Source: Helicobacter sp. MIT 21-1697 (GTDB lineage Bacteria; Campylobacterota; Campylobacteria; Campylobacterales; Helicobacteraceae). From it: 64,000 bases of DNA. Location of the stretch: positions 1 through 64,000 of the forward strand of contig NZ_JAPHNC010000001.1 in assembly GCF_026241255.1 (NCBI RefSeq), read 5' to 3'. The position numbers were made by a program, and so were the translations under genes. Shown here one piece after another: positions 55,110-63,652 of this stretch. Below the pieces are notes generated by a model that saw nothing but the letters and a program-made list of their open reading frames with translations, was not told where the DNA came from and ran no database searches. The number at the start of each line of letters is the position of its first letter. Within the stretch, counting starts at the first letter, position 1.

Positions 55110-56288
55110 TTAAGCATTTATAGTTTCAAATAAGCTAGGGTTTGTTCTAAAATCAGCGATAGCTTCCTCATACATCTCAATGATTTTATCAATACTTTTT
55201 TCAAGCGCATACTTTGACGCACTTTTGGCGTATTCATTTTTCATTTGTTCTATTTCCTTAGGGTGCTCTATCCAATAATCAATTTTCGCGCTTAAGTCTG
55301 CTGTATCATTTGTCTTAAACAAGCTTCTTTCATCAAGGGCAAATTGTGTCGTAGCGCTTATTTTGGAATCTGCAATAATAGGCACTAATCCGACAGAGAT
55401 AGCTTCTAGGCAAGAAATAGCCTCACTTTCAACTTCTGCTGTATGTACATATAAGTGGCAATATTTAAGCTTTTCAAGGAGTATCTTATTATCAATAAAG
55501 CCAAATTCAGAGCGATTGATTAAAAGCTTATCGCAAAGTTTGCGTAAATATTGCTCTTTTGGTCCAACGCCGTGCAGATGTAATTTGATATTATTTGCAT
55601 ATTTGCTTTGAGTAATTGCTTTTATCAAAATATCTTGTCGCTTTTCTTTAGAGAATCTTCCTACTGAAATAATATGAAAAAATGTATCATCAAATGGCTT
55701 CACACAGGATTGTGTCGTGTTCATATGGAATCCATTGCTTATGACAAATTTTTTCCCGCCATATTTTTCCCTCTCTATTTCTTTTTTCATAAGCTGACTT
55801 GGGCAGTGGATATGATGTGTGTAGCGATAAAAGGCTTTATAGAATCTCCTAAAGAGATACGCATTAAAGCACTCAAAATTCATATTCATATTATAGCTGA
55901 TGTGTTGAGGCTGGAGGTGAAATGCACTTATATAGGGAATCTTCATTTTTCTACATAAAGCAACACCTGCAATTTCTAGTGCAAAAGGCAAATAAAAATG
56001 TGCAATATCACAACCTCTAAGCGCAGATTCTAAAATTGTAGTATCTGGTGAGCCAAAAATCATATGTTGTTTATGTGAGACTTCTGTAACGATTGGAATG
56101 TATCTTTCCTTGACGAAATAAAACTCTTCGCCCTCATTTTGCTCATTGTTTTCTTGCTTTGTAGGATTTGTCGTAACTACGCGTACGTGATGTCCTCTTT
56201 TGATTAATTCTTTTGCAAAGCGAAAGGCTGTCATAGAAGTGCCATTGCTTCTATCTTTATAACTATCTACAACTATGGCTATAATCAT
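55110..56288 (-). CDS. Cholesterol alpha-glucosyltransferase-like GT4 enzyme
   Basis: A 392-residue GT-B glycosyltransferase of family 4. It closely follows, from memory, the H. pylori cholesterol alpha-glucosyltransferase (HP0421): VDSYKDRSNGTSMTAFRFAK at the N-terminus, KERYIPIVTEVSHKQHMIF, ISAFHLQPQHISYNM, YGGKKFVISNGF, ISVGRFSKEKRQDILIKAI, and the E-x7-E site in VESEAISCLEAISVG. In H. pylori it adds glucose to host cholesterol at the inner membrane, which helps immune evasion and membrane order. The start ATG overlaps the manC stop. The substrate here is inferred from likeness and should be treated as probable, not proven. Confidence 0.82.
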   Translation of the reverse strand: MIIAIVVDSYKDRSNGTSMTAFRFAKELIKRGHHVRVVTTNPTKQENNEQNEGEEFYFVKERYIPIVTEVSHKQHMIFGSPDTTILESALRGCDIAHFYLPFALEIAGVALCRKMKIPYISAFHLQPQHISYNMNMNFECFNAYLFRRFYKAFYRYTHHIHCPSQLMKKEIEREKYGGKKFVISNGFHMNTTQSCVKPFDDTFFHIISVGRFSKEKRQDILIKAITQSKYANNIKLHLHGVGPKEQYLRKLCDKLLINRSEFGFIDNKILLEKLKYCHLYVHTAEVESEAISCLEAISVGLVPIIADSKISATTQFALDERSLFKTNDTADLSAKIDYWIEHPKEIEQMKNEYAKSASKYALEKSIDKIIEMYEEAIADFRTNPSLFETINA

Positions 56289-57721
56289 TATTTACGCTTA
56301 TAGTCATCATCTAATCGCACGATGTCATCTTCACCCAAATATTCACCCATTTGCACTTCAATGAGGACAAGTGGTAGGATTCCGGGATTTTCAAGTCTAT
56401 GCACTTCGCCCATAGGAATATAAGTGGATTGATTTGCTTTGAGAAATTTTTGTGCTTCGCCTATGGTTATATGGGCTGAACCGCTCACTATAATCCAATG
56501 TTCGTTGCGATGATAATGCTTTTGTAAGCTTAATCTACCTTTTGGCTTAACGACAATTTGCTTGATTTTATAATTTTGAGATTCTAATAAAATTGTGTAA
56601 GTCCCCCACGGGCGATGAGTACTTTTGTGAGTTTTTGTAAGTTCGGGGTGAGTATTTTTGAGGGTAGCTACAATATCTTTGACTTGTTGAGAATATCCCT
56701 TTTTGGCTATCAAAAGGCAATCATTTTCATCAATAATCATCAAATCCTCTAGTCCAATCCCGGCAACAAGCTTATTTGAAATAACAAAATTATTTTTGCA
56801 TTCTTTTTGAATAAAAGTATTTTTACTTGCATTTTTTGCCTCATCTGTGGGATATTCCTCAGAGAGAGATTCAAAACTCCCTATATCATTCCACATAAAA
56901 TCACAGCTCACACACGCCACTTTTTGGCTTTTTTCCATTAATGCGTAATCTATACTAATATCAGGTAGATTTGTACTCCTTTGAGCATCTAAGCGGATAA
57001 AATCTTTTGTTTCATTTCCTTTAGAGGATTCAAAAGTAAGCTTACATTGCTCTAAAACTTCTGGGCTATGTGTTTTTAGCTCTTGCAACAATACTTCTGC
57101 CCTAAAGCAAAACATTCCGCTATTCCATAGGTAACTGCCATTTTCTATATAAGCTTTGGCGTCCTTAATGGAGGGCTTTTCAATGAATCTCTCTACTTTA
57201 TTATCCTTTGCTTTGATGTAGCCATAGCCTGTATGTGGGCAATTTGGCTTAATCCCAAAAGTTACTAAGAATCCTTTTTGCGCTAATTCTATGCCTTGAA
57301 GTATAGCTTGTTCGTAGGCAGTGGTATTTTTGATAAGGTGGTCGCTTGGGAGTGCAAGGATTATATCATCATTTATTTTTGCAAGTGAGCAAGATTCAAA
57401 AACCTTAAGAGCTGCAAAAGTAAGGGCTGGAGCAGTGTTTTTGCCAAGAGATTCTAAAATACATTCTGCTAAGGGAATATTTATCTTATGGGCTTGTTCT
57501 TGAGCGATAAAGTAGTGATTGTCATTAGTGATAATTTGAAAATGCCCCTGATGAGTTTTGCGTAAGAAATCATTGCGCAAAAGTGTTTCTTGGAAAAGTG
57601 AGCACGAGGAAGTTTGAGGGTTTTTAGATGGAAGTAAGTTGGCAAATTGTTTGGGCATTAGCTCACGCGAAATTGGAAAAAGACGCGTGCCAGAGCCGCC
57701 ACAGAGAATAGAGATAGTCAT
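56288..57721 (-). CDS. manC: Mannose-1-phosphate guanylyltransferase / phosphomannose isomerase
   Basis: A 477-residue type II bifunctional enzyme. The nucleotidyltransferase part has SILCGGSGTRLFPISRELMP, then FGIKPNCPHTGYGYI and FIEKP. The C-terminal cupin with RPWGTYTILL, LQKHYHRNEHWIIVSG and EVHRLENPG is the isomerase part. It makes GDP-mannose for lipopolysaccharide or fucose synthesis. AAGGAG precedes the ATG at 57721. It overlaps serB by four bases and the glucosyltransferase gene by one. Confidence 0.93.
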   Translation of the reverse strand: MTISILCGGSGTRLFPISRELMPKQFANLLPSKNPQTSSCSLFQETLLRNDFLRKTHQGHFQIITNDNHYFIAQEQAHKINIPLAECILESLGKNTAPALTFAALKVFESCSLAKINDDIILALPSDHLIKNTTAYEQAILQGIELAQKGFLVTFGIKPNCPHTGYGYIKAKDNKVERFIEKPSIKDAKAYIENGSYLWNSGMFCFRAEVLLQELKTHSPEVLEQCKLTFESSKGNETKDFIRLDAQRSTNLPDISIDYALMEKSQKVACVSCDFMWNDIGSFESLSEEYPTDEAKNASKNTFIQKECKNNFVISNKLVAGIGLEDLMIIDENDCLLIAKKGYSQQVKDIVATLKNTHPELTKTHKSTHRPWGTYTILLESQNYKIKQIVVKPKGRLSLQKHYHRNEHWIIVSGSAHITIGEAQKFLKANQSTYIPMGEVHRLENPGILPLVLIEVQMGEYLGEDDIVRLDDDYKRK

Positions 57722-58362
57722 TTTTGCTCCTTAAGGGGAATATTGAGGGCTTTTGGAATTTCTCTTAAATCTCGCGTCTCAATAATGATATTTGCCTCTT
57801 TTTTGAGAATCTCTTTGGCACAAAAGGCAATGCGCACATCAGCGTGGGCAAACATACTTCTATCATTTGCGCCATCGCCTATGACAATGGTATCTTTGCG
57901 TGTGAGGCTAAGGAGATTCTGTAAGCGTTGGAGCATTATGCCCTTAGAATCACTAAACATCATCTCACCGCCTACTTCGCCTGTGAGGATAGAATCTTTA
58001 TGGTGTAAAATATTCGCAAAGCTCGCATCAAGCCCCAAAATCTCTGTAAAATAATCAGTAGCAATATGGAATCCTCCGCTAAAGCATACAACCTTAAAAC
58101 CCTGCACCTTCAAAGCTTGGATACAATGTAATGCACCATTCATAAGTGGCAGATTATGCGCTATTTGCGTGGCTTTTTGCACACTTAATCCTTTTAAAAG
58201 CGCGACACGATTTTTGAGTGCTTCATAAAAATCAAGCTCCCCATTCATCGCTCTATGCGTGATTTGGCTTACTTTTTCACTCACATTATGCGCTTGGGCA
58301 AGTATATCAATCGTTTCGCCGTCCATTAGCGTAGAATCAAAATCAAAAACAACAAGCTTCAT
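57718..58362 (-). CDS. serB: Phosphoserine phosphatase
   Basis: A 214-residue HAD-family enzyme that makes serine from phosphoserine. The aspartate pair is in VVFDFDSTLMDGETIDILA (Asp7 and Asp9), SGGFHIATDYF holds the second motif, and VIGDGANDRSMFAHADV the last. It is the first gene of the serB-manC-glucosyltransferase run. The start has no strong ribosome site. Confidence 0.92.
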   Translation of the reverse strand: MKLVVFDFDSTLMDGETIDILAQAHNVSEKVSQITHRAMNGELDFYEALKNRVALLKGLSVQKATQIAHNLPLMNGALHCIQALKVQGFKVVCFSGGFHIATDYFTEILGLDASFANILHHKDSILTGEVGGEMMFSDSKGIMLQRLQNLLSLTRKDTIVIGDGANDRSMFAHADVRIAFCAKEILKKEANIIIETRDLREIPKALNIPLKEQK

Positions 58363-58401
58363 ATCATTAATGTCCTTGCAAAAAATGCTACAATTATAGC
58401 G

Positions 58402-58425
58402 TTTGGGATTAAATTTGGGATTAAA
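58402..58425 (+). repeat. Tandem 12-base repeat directly before the MTHFR-like gene
   Basis: TTTGGGATTAAA occurs twice in a row, at 58402-58413 and 58414-58425, and the start codon follows at 58426. Each unit contains GGGA, the only candidate ribosome site. Confidence 0.75.
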
Positions 58426-59265
58426 ATGGGTGAGATGATGTTTGGATTTGAATTTTTACCATATCAAAAAAGCAAAGATATAGAGCATTTAAAGGCAATG
58501 ATAGAGGGTGCAAGAGGATTTTTACAAGAAGAAGTTGGCTTTGTGCTTATCCCTGCGAATGTGCGCAAAAATGCGGGCGTAAATGCGATTTTGAGCGCGT
58601 ATATGCTGCGTGAGCATATAGATGTAGTATTTGTGCCTACGATAAGCGCGGCGGGGCTAGATAAGATACAGATTCGCTCCCAAATCTTAAGTTTAAAATA
58701 TGCCAATTTTACTTGTGTAGCACTCATTGGCGGCGATGAGAAAGATAATAGAAGTGAAAACAAAAAAATAGATGGCATAGAGCTTATTGAGATGACAAGG
58801 GAGATATTAGGAAGCGATATACATATTATAAGTGGCACACCCACAGATATGAGTAATCCTTTAACAAGAAAGCGATTAGCCCAAAAAATGCGACTTGGAG
58901 TGGATAGAATCATCACACAACCTATTTTTAGCTCTCATTTGATGAGGGAGTTTATCAGAGATTTTGAGGAGTTAAGAAGTGAGAGTAAAAGCAAAGCAAA
59001 GCTTAGTCTAGGTGTGTTTGGGCTTTTTAGCGCACAAAGTGCAGAAGTAATAAATGCAGCACACTTGGGCTTTGAAGTGCCAAAAGATTATGTAGAGATG
59101 CTCCAAAAGTGCGCAAAGCAGGGGAGTGATGATGCAGCTTTGGCGGCATTTAAACATTTATGGGTAGGCTTGCAAAGCATAGCGAGAGAACATAATGTCT
59201 CCTTGTATCTCTCCACGCCCAAACATAATGACTTACGCGCGTATGGCAAATATATGGAAAATTAA
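58426..59265 (+). CDS. Divergent methylenetetrahydrofolate reductase-like protein
   Basis: A 279-residue protein with features of the MetF TIM barrel: FGFEFLPYQ near the N-terminus, with the expected catalytic Glu, CVALIGGDEKDN, which matches the Asp of the LRGD motif, and ITQPIFSSHLM, which matches the TQ-F motif of the substrate site. The typical TYGAGG motif is missing; instead there is FVLIPANVRKNAG. So the flavin/folate site may be changed. It could be a true MetF or a relative with another job. No other methionine-synthesis gene is near. It is divergent from serB. Confidence 0.6.
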   Translation: MGEMMFGFEFLPYQKSKDIEHLKAMIEGARGFLQEEVGFVLIPANVRKNAGVNAILSAYMLREHIDVVFVPTISAAGLDKIQIRSQILSLKYANFTCVALIGGDEKDNRSENKKIDGIELIEMTREILGSDIHIISGTPTDMSNPLTRKRLAQKMRLGVDRIITQPIFSSHLMREFIRDFEELRSESKSKAKLSLGVFGLFSAQSAEVINAAHLGFEVPKDYVEMLQKCAKQGSDDAALAAFKHLWVGLQSIAREHNVSLYLSTPKHNDLRAYGKYMEN

Positions 59266-59307
59266 GTTAAATTAAAAGTGCAATCAATTTGGAAACAAGG
59301 ATATTTT

Positions 59308-59763
59308 ATGAAAACATTGCTTACACATTTCGCCCCCCCCCTCATTAAAAACCGCTTATGAGTTAGAATCTAATGATTCTCAACGAGATTTTTATTTACA
59401 ACTGAATAGATTAGACTTCTTTTATTTTGTGCGCGAGATTTGCAAATTTCTCTCAAGTTTCACATTTGTTTTCAAAAAAGCTATTTTTAAAGTTATAGTA
59501 GGGTTAATTTTGGCTGTTACGCTTACGAGTAAGGCGAGGGGTGGGGAAAGGCTTTTGACTTTGCAATGAATGAATGTTAAACAATTTATTTTGCTCACAG
59601 AAAGAATCTCAATAGCTTATCAGATGAAGTTTTTGAGAAATCTTTTCAGGCTGGTATTGAAAAAGGTGCTGAAAATGTATTGGCAAAAAAGGCTAAAGCA
59701 AATAATATGACTTATGATGAATTAATAGATATAGCTAAAAAAGAAATAGAGAAGAAAGAATAG
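59308..59763 (+). pseudogene. Poly-C contingency ORF, currently off, with decayed downstream part
   Basis: The ATG at 59308 has AAGGA seven bases upstream. The frame MKTLLTHFAPP then meets a C9 run and stops at 59359-59361. With eight or eleven C the frame runs on to 59567 and encodes KTAYELESNDSQRDFYLQ and a hydrophobic FKVIVGLILAVTLTSKA. Further on, another frame shows WGKAFDFAMNEC, a stop, then FAHRKNLNSLSDEVFEKSF and AKANNMTYDELIDIAKKEI, ending at a TAG at 59761-59763. So the stretch looks like a small gene with a membrane segment that is out of frame and may carry further damage. I do not recognise the product. The rest of the 535-base gap holds nothing I can support. Confidence 0.5.
59333..59341 (+). 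repeat. C9 homopolymer in a small ORF
   Basis: Nine C lie 25 bases after the ATG at 59308. At this length the frame closes six codons after the tract. At eight or eleven it stays open for about 70 more codons. This is the third poly-G/C tract near a start codon in this window. Confidence 0.8.
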
Positions 59764-59800
59764 CAATTTTACTCTCCCTAAAAGGGAGTAATAAAAGCAA

Positions 59801-60295
59801 CTAAAAAGTGCGTTTGAGGAGATTTTCTACACGCAAAATAGTAATCAGTCTATCCTCGCGCTTACCAATGCCTCGCAAAAGATTTTGATTTTCATTAAAA
59901 GATTCGGGAATGGGCTCAATATCACTTTGAGGGATACGCACTGCACCTGTGAGTTTATCAATCATAAAGCCAATCATTTCATCTTGTTGGTTGATGATGA
60001 GATACCTCGTGTCTGCATCTTGTTTGATTGCAGATAAGCCAAATTTTAAGCGCATATTAATCAAAGGCAAGACCGTTCCACGCAAATTAAATACGCCAAG
60101 CACATAATCAGGCACTGCAGGAACACGCGTATATTCAATGGGCTTTACAATTTCTTTTATATTCAGAATGGGCACAGCATATTCTTCATTGCCAATCATA
60201 AAGCAAATGATATGGAGCGTTTCTTCAATATGGACATCATCATTTTGTTTGTTTTGTTGTCTTTCAAGGACTTCTTTTAGCTTATTTTCACTCAT
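59801..60295 (-). CDS. cheW: Chemotaxis coupling protein CheW
   Basis: A 164-residue CheW with a charged N-terminal extension. The core has CFMIGNEEYAVPILNIKEIV, VLGVFNLRGTVLPLINMRL and GKREDRLITILRVENLL. It joins receptors to CheA. The ATG at 60295 has GGAG six bases upstream, inside the end of cheA; the longer frame to 60307 is not supported. It is last in cheV-cheAY-cheW. Confidence 0.95.
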   Translation of the reverse strand: MSENKLKEVLERQQNKQNDDVHIEETLHIICFMIGNEEYAVPILNIKEIVKPIEYTRVPAVPDYVLGVFNLRGTVLPLINMRLKFGLSAIKQDADTRYLIINQQDEMIGFMIDKLTGAVRIPQSDIEPIPESFNENQNLLRGIGKREDRLITILRVENLLKRTF

Positions 60296-60296
60296 T

Positions 60297-62657
60297 TTAT
60301 TCTCCATCTGTTGTGAGATTAATATTGCGGCGAACTACATTCACTAAATATTCTGGTGTGTAAGGCTTAGTAATGTATTCTGTCATACCTGATTCTACAC
60401 CTCTCATTCTATCAGTTTTGCTATTTCTGCTTGTAACAGCAATCAGAGGGAGATTCTTAAATTTATTATATTTCCTTACTTCAGAGGCGAAAGTATAGCC
60501 GTCCATTTTGGGCATTTCAATATCCACAAGCACAGCATCAAGCTGCTTGTCTCCATTTTTGACAATGTCCAATCCATCTTGCCCATTTGCTGCTTCAAGC
60601 ACAGTAACACCGAGCGTTTTAAGGCATTTTTTCATTATTGCTCTATCGGTATTACTATCATCAATGGCTAATACTACATAATCGCTTGGGGAAGATTTCT
60701 TTTTTGTTTCAGCAGTATCTTCTATAAGTTTAGCTACATTGCTTTTAACTTCTTTTGCCATATCCATCATTGCTGCTACATCAACAATCATTGTAATTTT
60801 ACCATCACCCCGCACCGTTGCTCCTGCAATACCTTCAGTGCCTTTGAGGTAGTAGCCAAGAGATTTGATAACCACTTCTTCTTGCCCCACGAGGTAATCC
60901 ACAATAACTCCCATTTTTTGTTCTGCCAAACCAATGACAACTACATACACTTCATTTGTGCTCTCCAGCACAAAATTTACCTTAAAAATATCCGCTAAAT
61001 GAACGATTGGGAGGACTTCATCACGCAAGCGAAGCACACTTTTGCCATCAACTGTGTATATTTCATCTTGACTTACGCGCACGGTTTCAATAACTGAAGC
61101 AAGTGGAATAGCATAATATTCTTCTTGCACTGCTACAAGTAAAGCTTGAGTAATTGCTAGAGTGAGAGGGATTTTGAGCTTTTGAGTTGTGCCTACGCCT
61201 TTTTCAGATTCTATATCAATAATACCATTGAGTTTTTCAATGTTTGTTTTTACTACGTCCATTCCCACGCCGCGCCCTGAAACATTTGTAATGGCTGCTG
61301 CTGTTGAGAATCCGGGTTTAAAGATAATACCAAAAGCTTCCTTATCACTCATAGAATCTGCTTCTCTCTCGCTTATGACGCCTTTTTCAATCCCTTTTTG
61401 TTTGAGCATATCAGCGTCAAGCCCTTTGCCATCATCAGCTACTTCAATAACGATATGATTTCCTTCGTTGTAGGCTTTTAGATTTACTGTTCCACCTTCA
61501 GGTTTTCCTGCAGCAACTCGGTCTTCTGGCTTTTCAATCCCGTGGTCGCAAGAGTTTCGTATAATATGCACAAGTGGATCTCCAATTTCTTCAACGATAG
61601 ATTTGTCAAGTTCGGTTTCTTCACCTGTGATAACAAGTTCAATATTTTTACCAAGCTCACGCGAAAGGTCGCGCACCATACGAGGGAACTTATTAAATAC
61701 TTTGCCCACAGGTTGCATACGCGTTTTCATCACTGCAAGCTGCACATCTGTGGTAACAGATGAGATAGATGCCACAACTTGATTAAGCTCTTCAAGGAAT
61801 CTCTCTCCATCATATCGCTCTTCAACATCGCCATAAATTTTGATTAACCTGTTTTTACCTAGCACGAGTTCCCCAATGAGATTCATTAAATGATCTAAGC
61901 GCTTAACATCTACTCTCACCGTTTGCTCTACATTGGTGGCTGGAGCTTTCTCTCCCCCATCTTTTTTGGGAGCAGCTTTGGCTGCGGGTTTAGCAGGTGC
62001 TGGTTTTGGTGCTTCAGGAGCTTTGGGGGTTTGCACAGCTGGAGTTGCTCCACTTGCTTTTTGGGCTGCACGAGCTTGTTTGTCTGCTTCTTGGCGCTTT
62101 TTGAGGAGTCTTTCAATTTCCGCTTCTACTTCTTCAGCACTCATTTTTGAATAATCAAGCTCTGGCTCATCAGCAAGTGGGTTATTGCTATCTGCTGGAG
62201 CAGATTCTGTTGCTTGAGCTTGTGGAGCAGCAGCTGGAGCCGGCGAATCTTCTGCATTTGGCGCACCACCATTAGAAATCGCCTGTAAGCGCACAACGGT
62301 GTCATCAATTTCAATGCCACTATTTGAATCAGTGCCATTATCGCGTATAGCAACAAGAAGTGCTTTCATTAAATCTATGGAGTGAAGCACCACGTCCATT
62401 ACATCAGGCGTGATTTTAAGTTCATCGCGTCTAGCTTTATTGAGTACATCCTCCATATTATGCGTAAGACGAGTGAGAATATCAAAATTCAAAAATGAAC
62501 TTGAACCTTTGATTGTGTGAGCTACTCTAAAGATTCTGTTTAGTAAATCAAGGTCTTCAGGATTGCTCTCAAGCTCTACCAAATCTTGGTCTAGTTGTTC
62601 TATCAGTTCAAAGGCTTCTACTAAGAAGTCTTCTTTTATCTCTTGTAAATCATCCAT
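60297..62657 (-). CDS. cheA: Chemotaxis histidine kinase CheA with fused receiver domain (CheAY)
   Basis: A 786-residue protein. The P1 domain has the phosphorylated His47 in RVAHTIKGSSSFLNF. A Pro/Ala-rich linker at about 135-240 follows. The dimerisation domain and the kinase come next, with the N-box HIIRNSCDHGIEKPE and GRGVGMDVVKTNIEKLNG. A CheW-like domain and a receiver domain from about 665 close the protein, the latter with VLVDIEMPKMDGYTF as phosphorylation site. The fused receiver is typical of Helicobacter and Campylobacter and may act as a phosphate sink. GGATT stands before the ATG at 62657. Confidence 0.96.
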   Translation of the reverse strand: MDDLQEIKEDFLVEAFELIEQLDQDLVELESNPEDLDLLNRIFRVAHTIKGSSSFLNFDILTRLTHNMEDVLNKARRDELKITPDVMDVVLHSIDLMKALLVAIRDNGTDSNSGIEIDDTVVRLQAISNGGAPNAEDSPAPAAAPQAQATESAPADSNNPLADEPELDYSKMSAEEVEAEIERLLKKRQEADKQARAAQKASGATPAVQTPKAPEAPKPAPAKPAAKAAPKKDGGEKAPATNVEQTVRVDVKRLDHLMNLIGELVLGKNRLIKIYGDVEERYDGERFLEELNQVVASISSVTTDVQLAVMKTRMQPVGKVFNKFPRMVRDLSRELGKNIELVITGEETELDKSIVEEIGDPLVHIIRNSCDHGIEKPEDRVAAGKPEGGTVNLKAYNEGNHIVIEVADDGKGLDADMLKQKGIEKGVISEREADSMSDKEAFGIIFKPGFSTAAAITNVSGRGVGMDVVKTNIEKLNGIIDIESEKGVGTTQKLKIPLTLAITQALLVAVQEEYYAIPLASVIETVRVSQDEIYTVDGKSVLRLRDEVLPIVHLADIFKVNFVLESTNEVYVVVIGLAEQKMGVIVDYLVGQEEVVIKSLGYYLKGTEGIAGATVRGDGKITMIVDVAAMMDMAKEVKSNVAKLIEDTAETKKKSSPSDYVVLAIDDSNTDRAIMKKCLKTLGVTVLEAANGQDGLDIVKNGDKQLDAVLVDIEMPKMDGYTFASEVRKYNKFKNLPLIAVTSRNSKTDRMRGVESGMTEYITKPYTPEYLVNVVRRNINLTTDGE

Positions 62658-62704
62658 TGTGAATCCTCTGTGCGAAATTTAAATTAAATAAAGTATTCTA
62701 CTAT

Positions 62705-63652
62705 TTATTTTGATAAAATTCTAGTGATTTCATCATAAAATACTTTTGCATCAAATTTAACTAAATAGGCTTCCGCCCCTATCTCTTTCCCCTTAGCAGC
62801 GCTTAGATTATTGCTAATAGAGGAGTTAAAAATGAGCGGAATCTTATTGAATCTTGCATCATTTTTGACTTGTGCTGCAAAGTGAAAGCCGTCCATTTTT
62901 GGCATTTCAACATCTGAAACAATCAGTTTAAGATGCTTTGTTATATCATTACCCCAACGTTCATAGAGCTGCTCTAGACGCTCTAATCCTGCTTGCCCAT
63001 CAATAGCTTCAATGACACTAAAGCCAATATCGGTCATTGTGCTATGCAAGAGTTTGCGTGCAATGGAGCTATCATCAAGGATAAGCACACTCCCTTCAAA
63101 CTTGCGTGTAGGTTTAAAATCTTCTATATTGTCATTTCCCATTGGAATGCGGAAATCTAAATCATCAATAATGCTCTCTAAATCTAAAATTAACAAAGTG
63201 CGCCCATCTTCAATACGCGTTGTTCCTGTGATTTTGCCGCGTTGATTCTCATCATTAAGACTAAACATAGCTGGTTCTATATTTGCCCAGCTTATTCGCC
63301 TAAGACGTTTTGTTGCATGAACGACAAAACCGAGTCGTTTGTTGTTAAATTCTGTAACAATTACTTTTTTTTCATTTACAGCATCTTCTTTTGGTTTGAT
63401 ATTCATCCACAAAGTTAAATCAATAAGTGGCACTATCTCTCCGCGCAAATCAAACATACCAAGTAGATAATCAGGGCTTCCCGGAGATTCAAAAATTTCA
63501 TCAGGATAGACGACAATTCCACTTACTTTAGCGACATTAATGCCATATACGCCTTCATAAGTTTCTCCCTCTTTGTCTTCATAGAGTCTAAAATCTACGA
63601 GTTCCATTTCATTGCTTGCAATGCTCATTACATCGGTTTCGTTTGTCTTCAA
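62705..63652 (-). CDS. cheV: CheV-type coupling protein with receiver domain
   Basis: A 315-residue protein with a CheW-like domain (residues 20-165; GVYGINVAKVSGIVVYPD, LLGMFDLRGEIVPLIDL) and a receiver domain (190-315) with LIVSDVEMPKMDGFHFA as phosphorylation site and the lysine in AYLVKFDAK. It couples receptors to CheA in a tunable way. Helicobacter has three CheV proteins; the place before cheAY points to CheV3 of H. pylori. The start is a TTG at 63652, with AAGGAG five bases upstream. Confidence 0.93.
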   Translation of the reverse strand: MKTNETDVMSIASNEMELVDFRLYEDKEGETYEGVYGINVAKVSGIVVYPDEIFESPGSPDYLLGMFDLRGEIVPLIDLTLWMNIKPKEDAVNEKKVIVTEFNNKRLGFVVHATKRLRRISWANIEPAMFSLNDENQRGKITGTTRIEDGRTLLILDLESIIDDLDFRIPMGNDNIEDFKPTRKFEGSVLILDDSSIARKLLHSTMTDIGFSVIEAIDGQAGLERLEQLYERWGNDITKHLKLIVSDVEMPKMDGFHFAAQVKNDARFNKIPLIFNSSISNNLSAAKGKEIGAEAYLVKFDAKVFYDEITRILSK

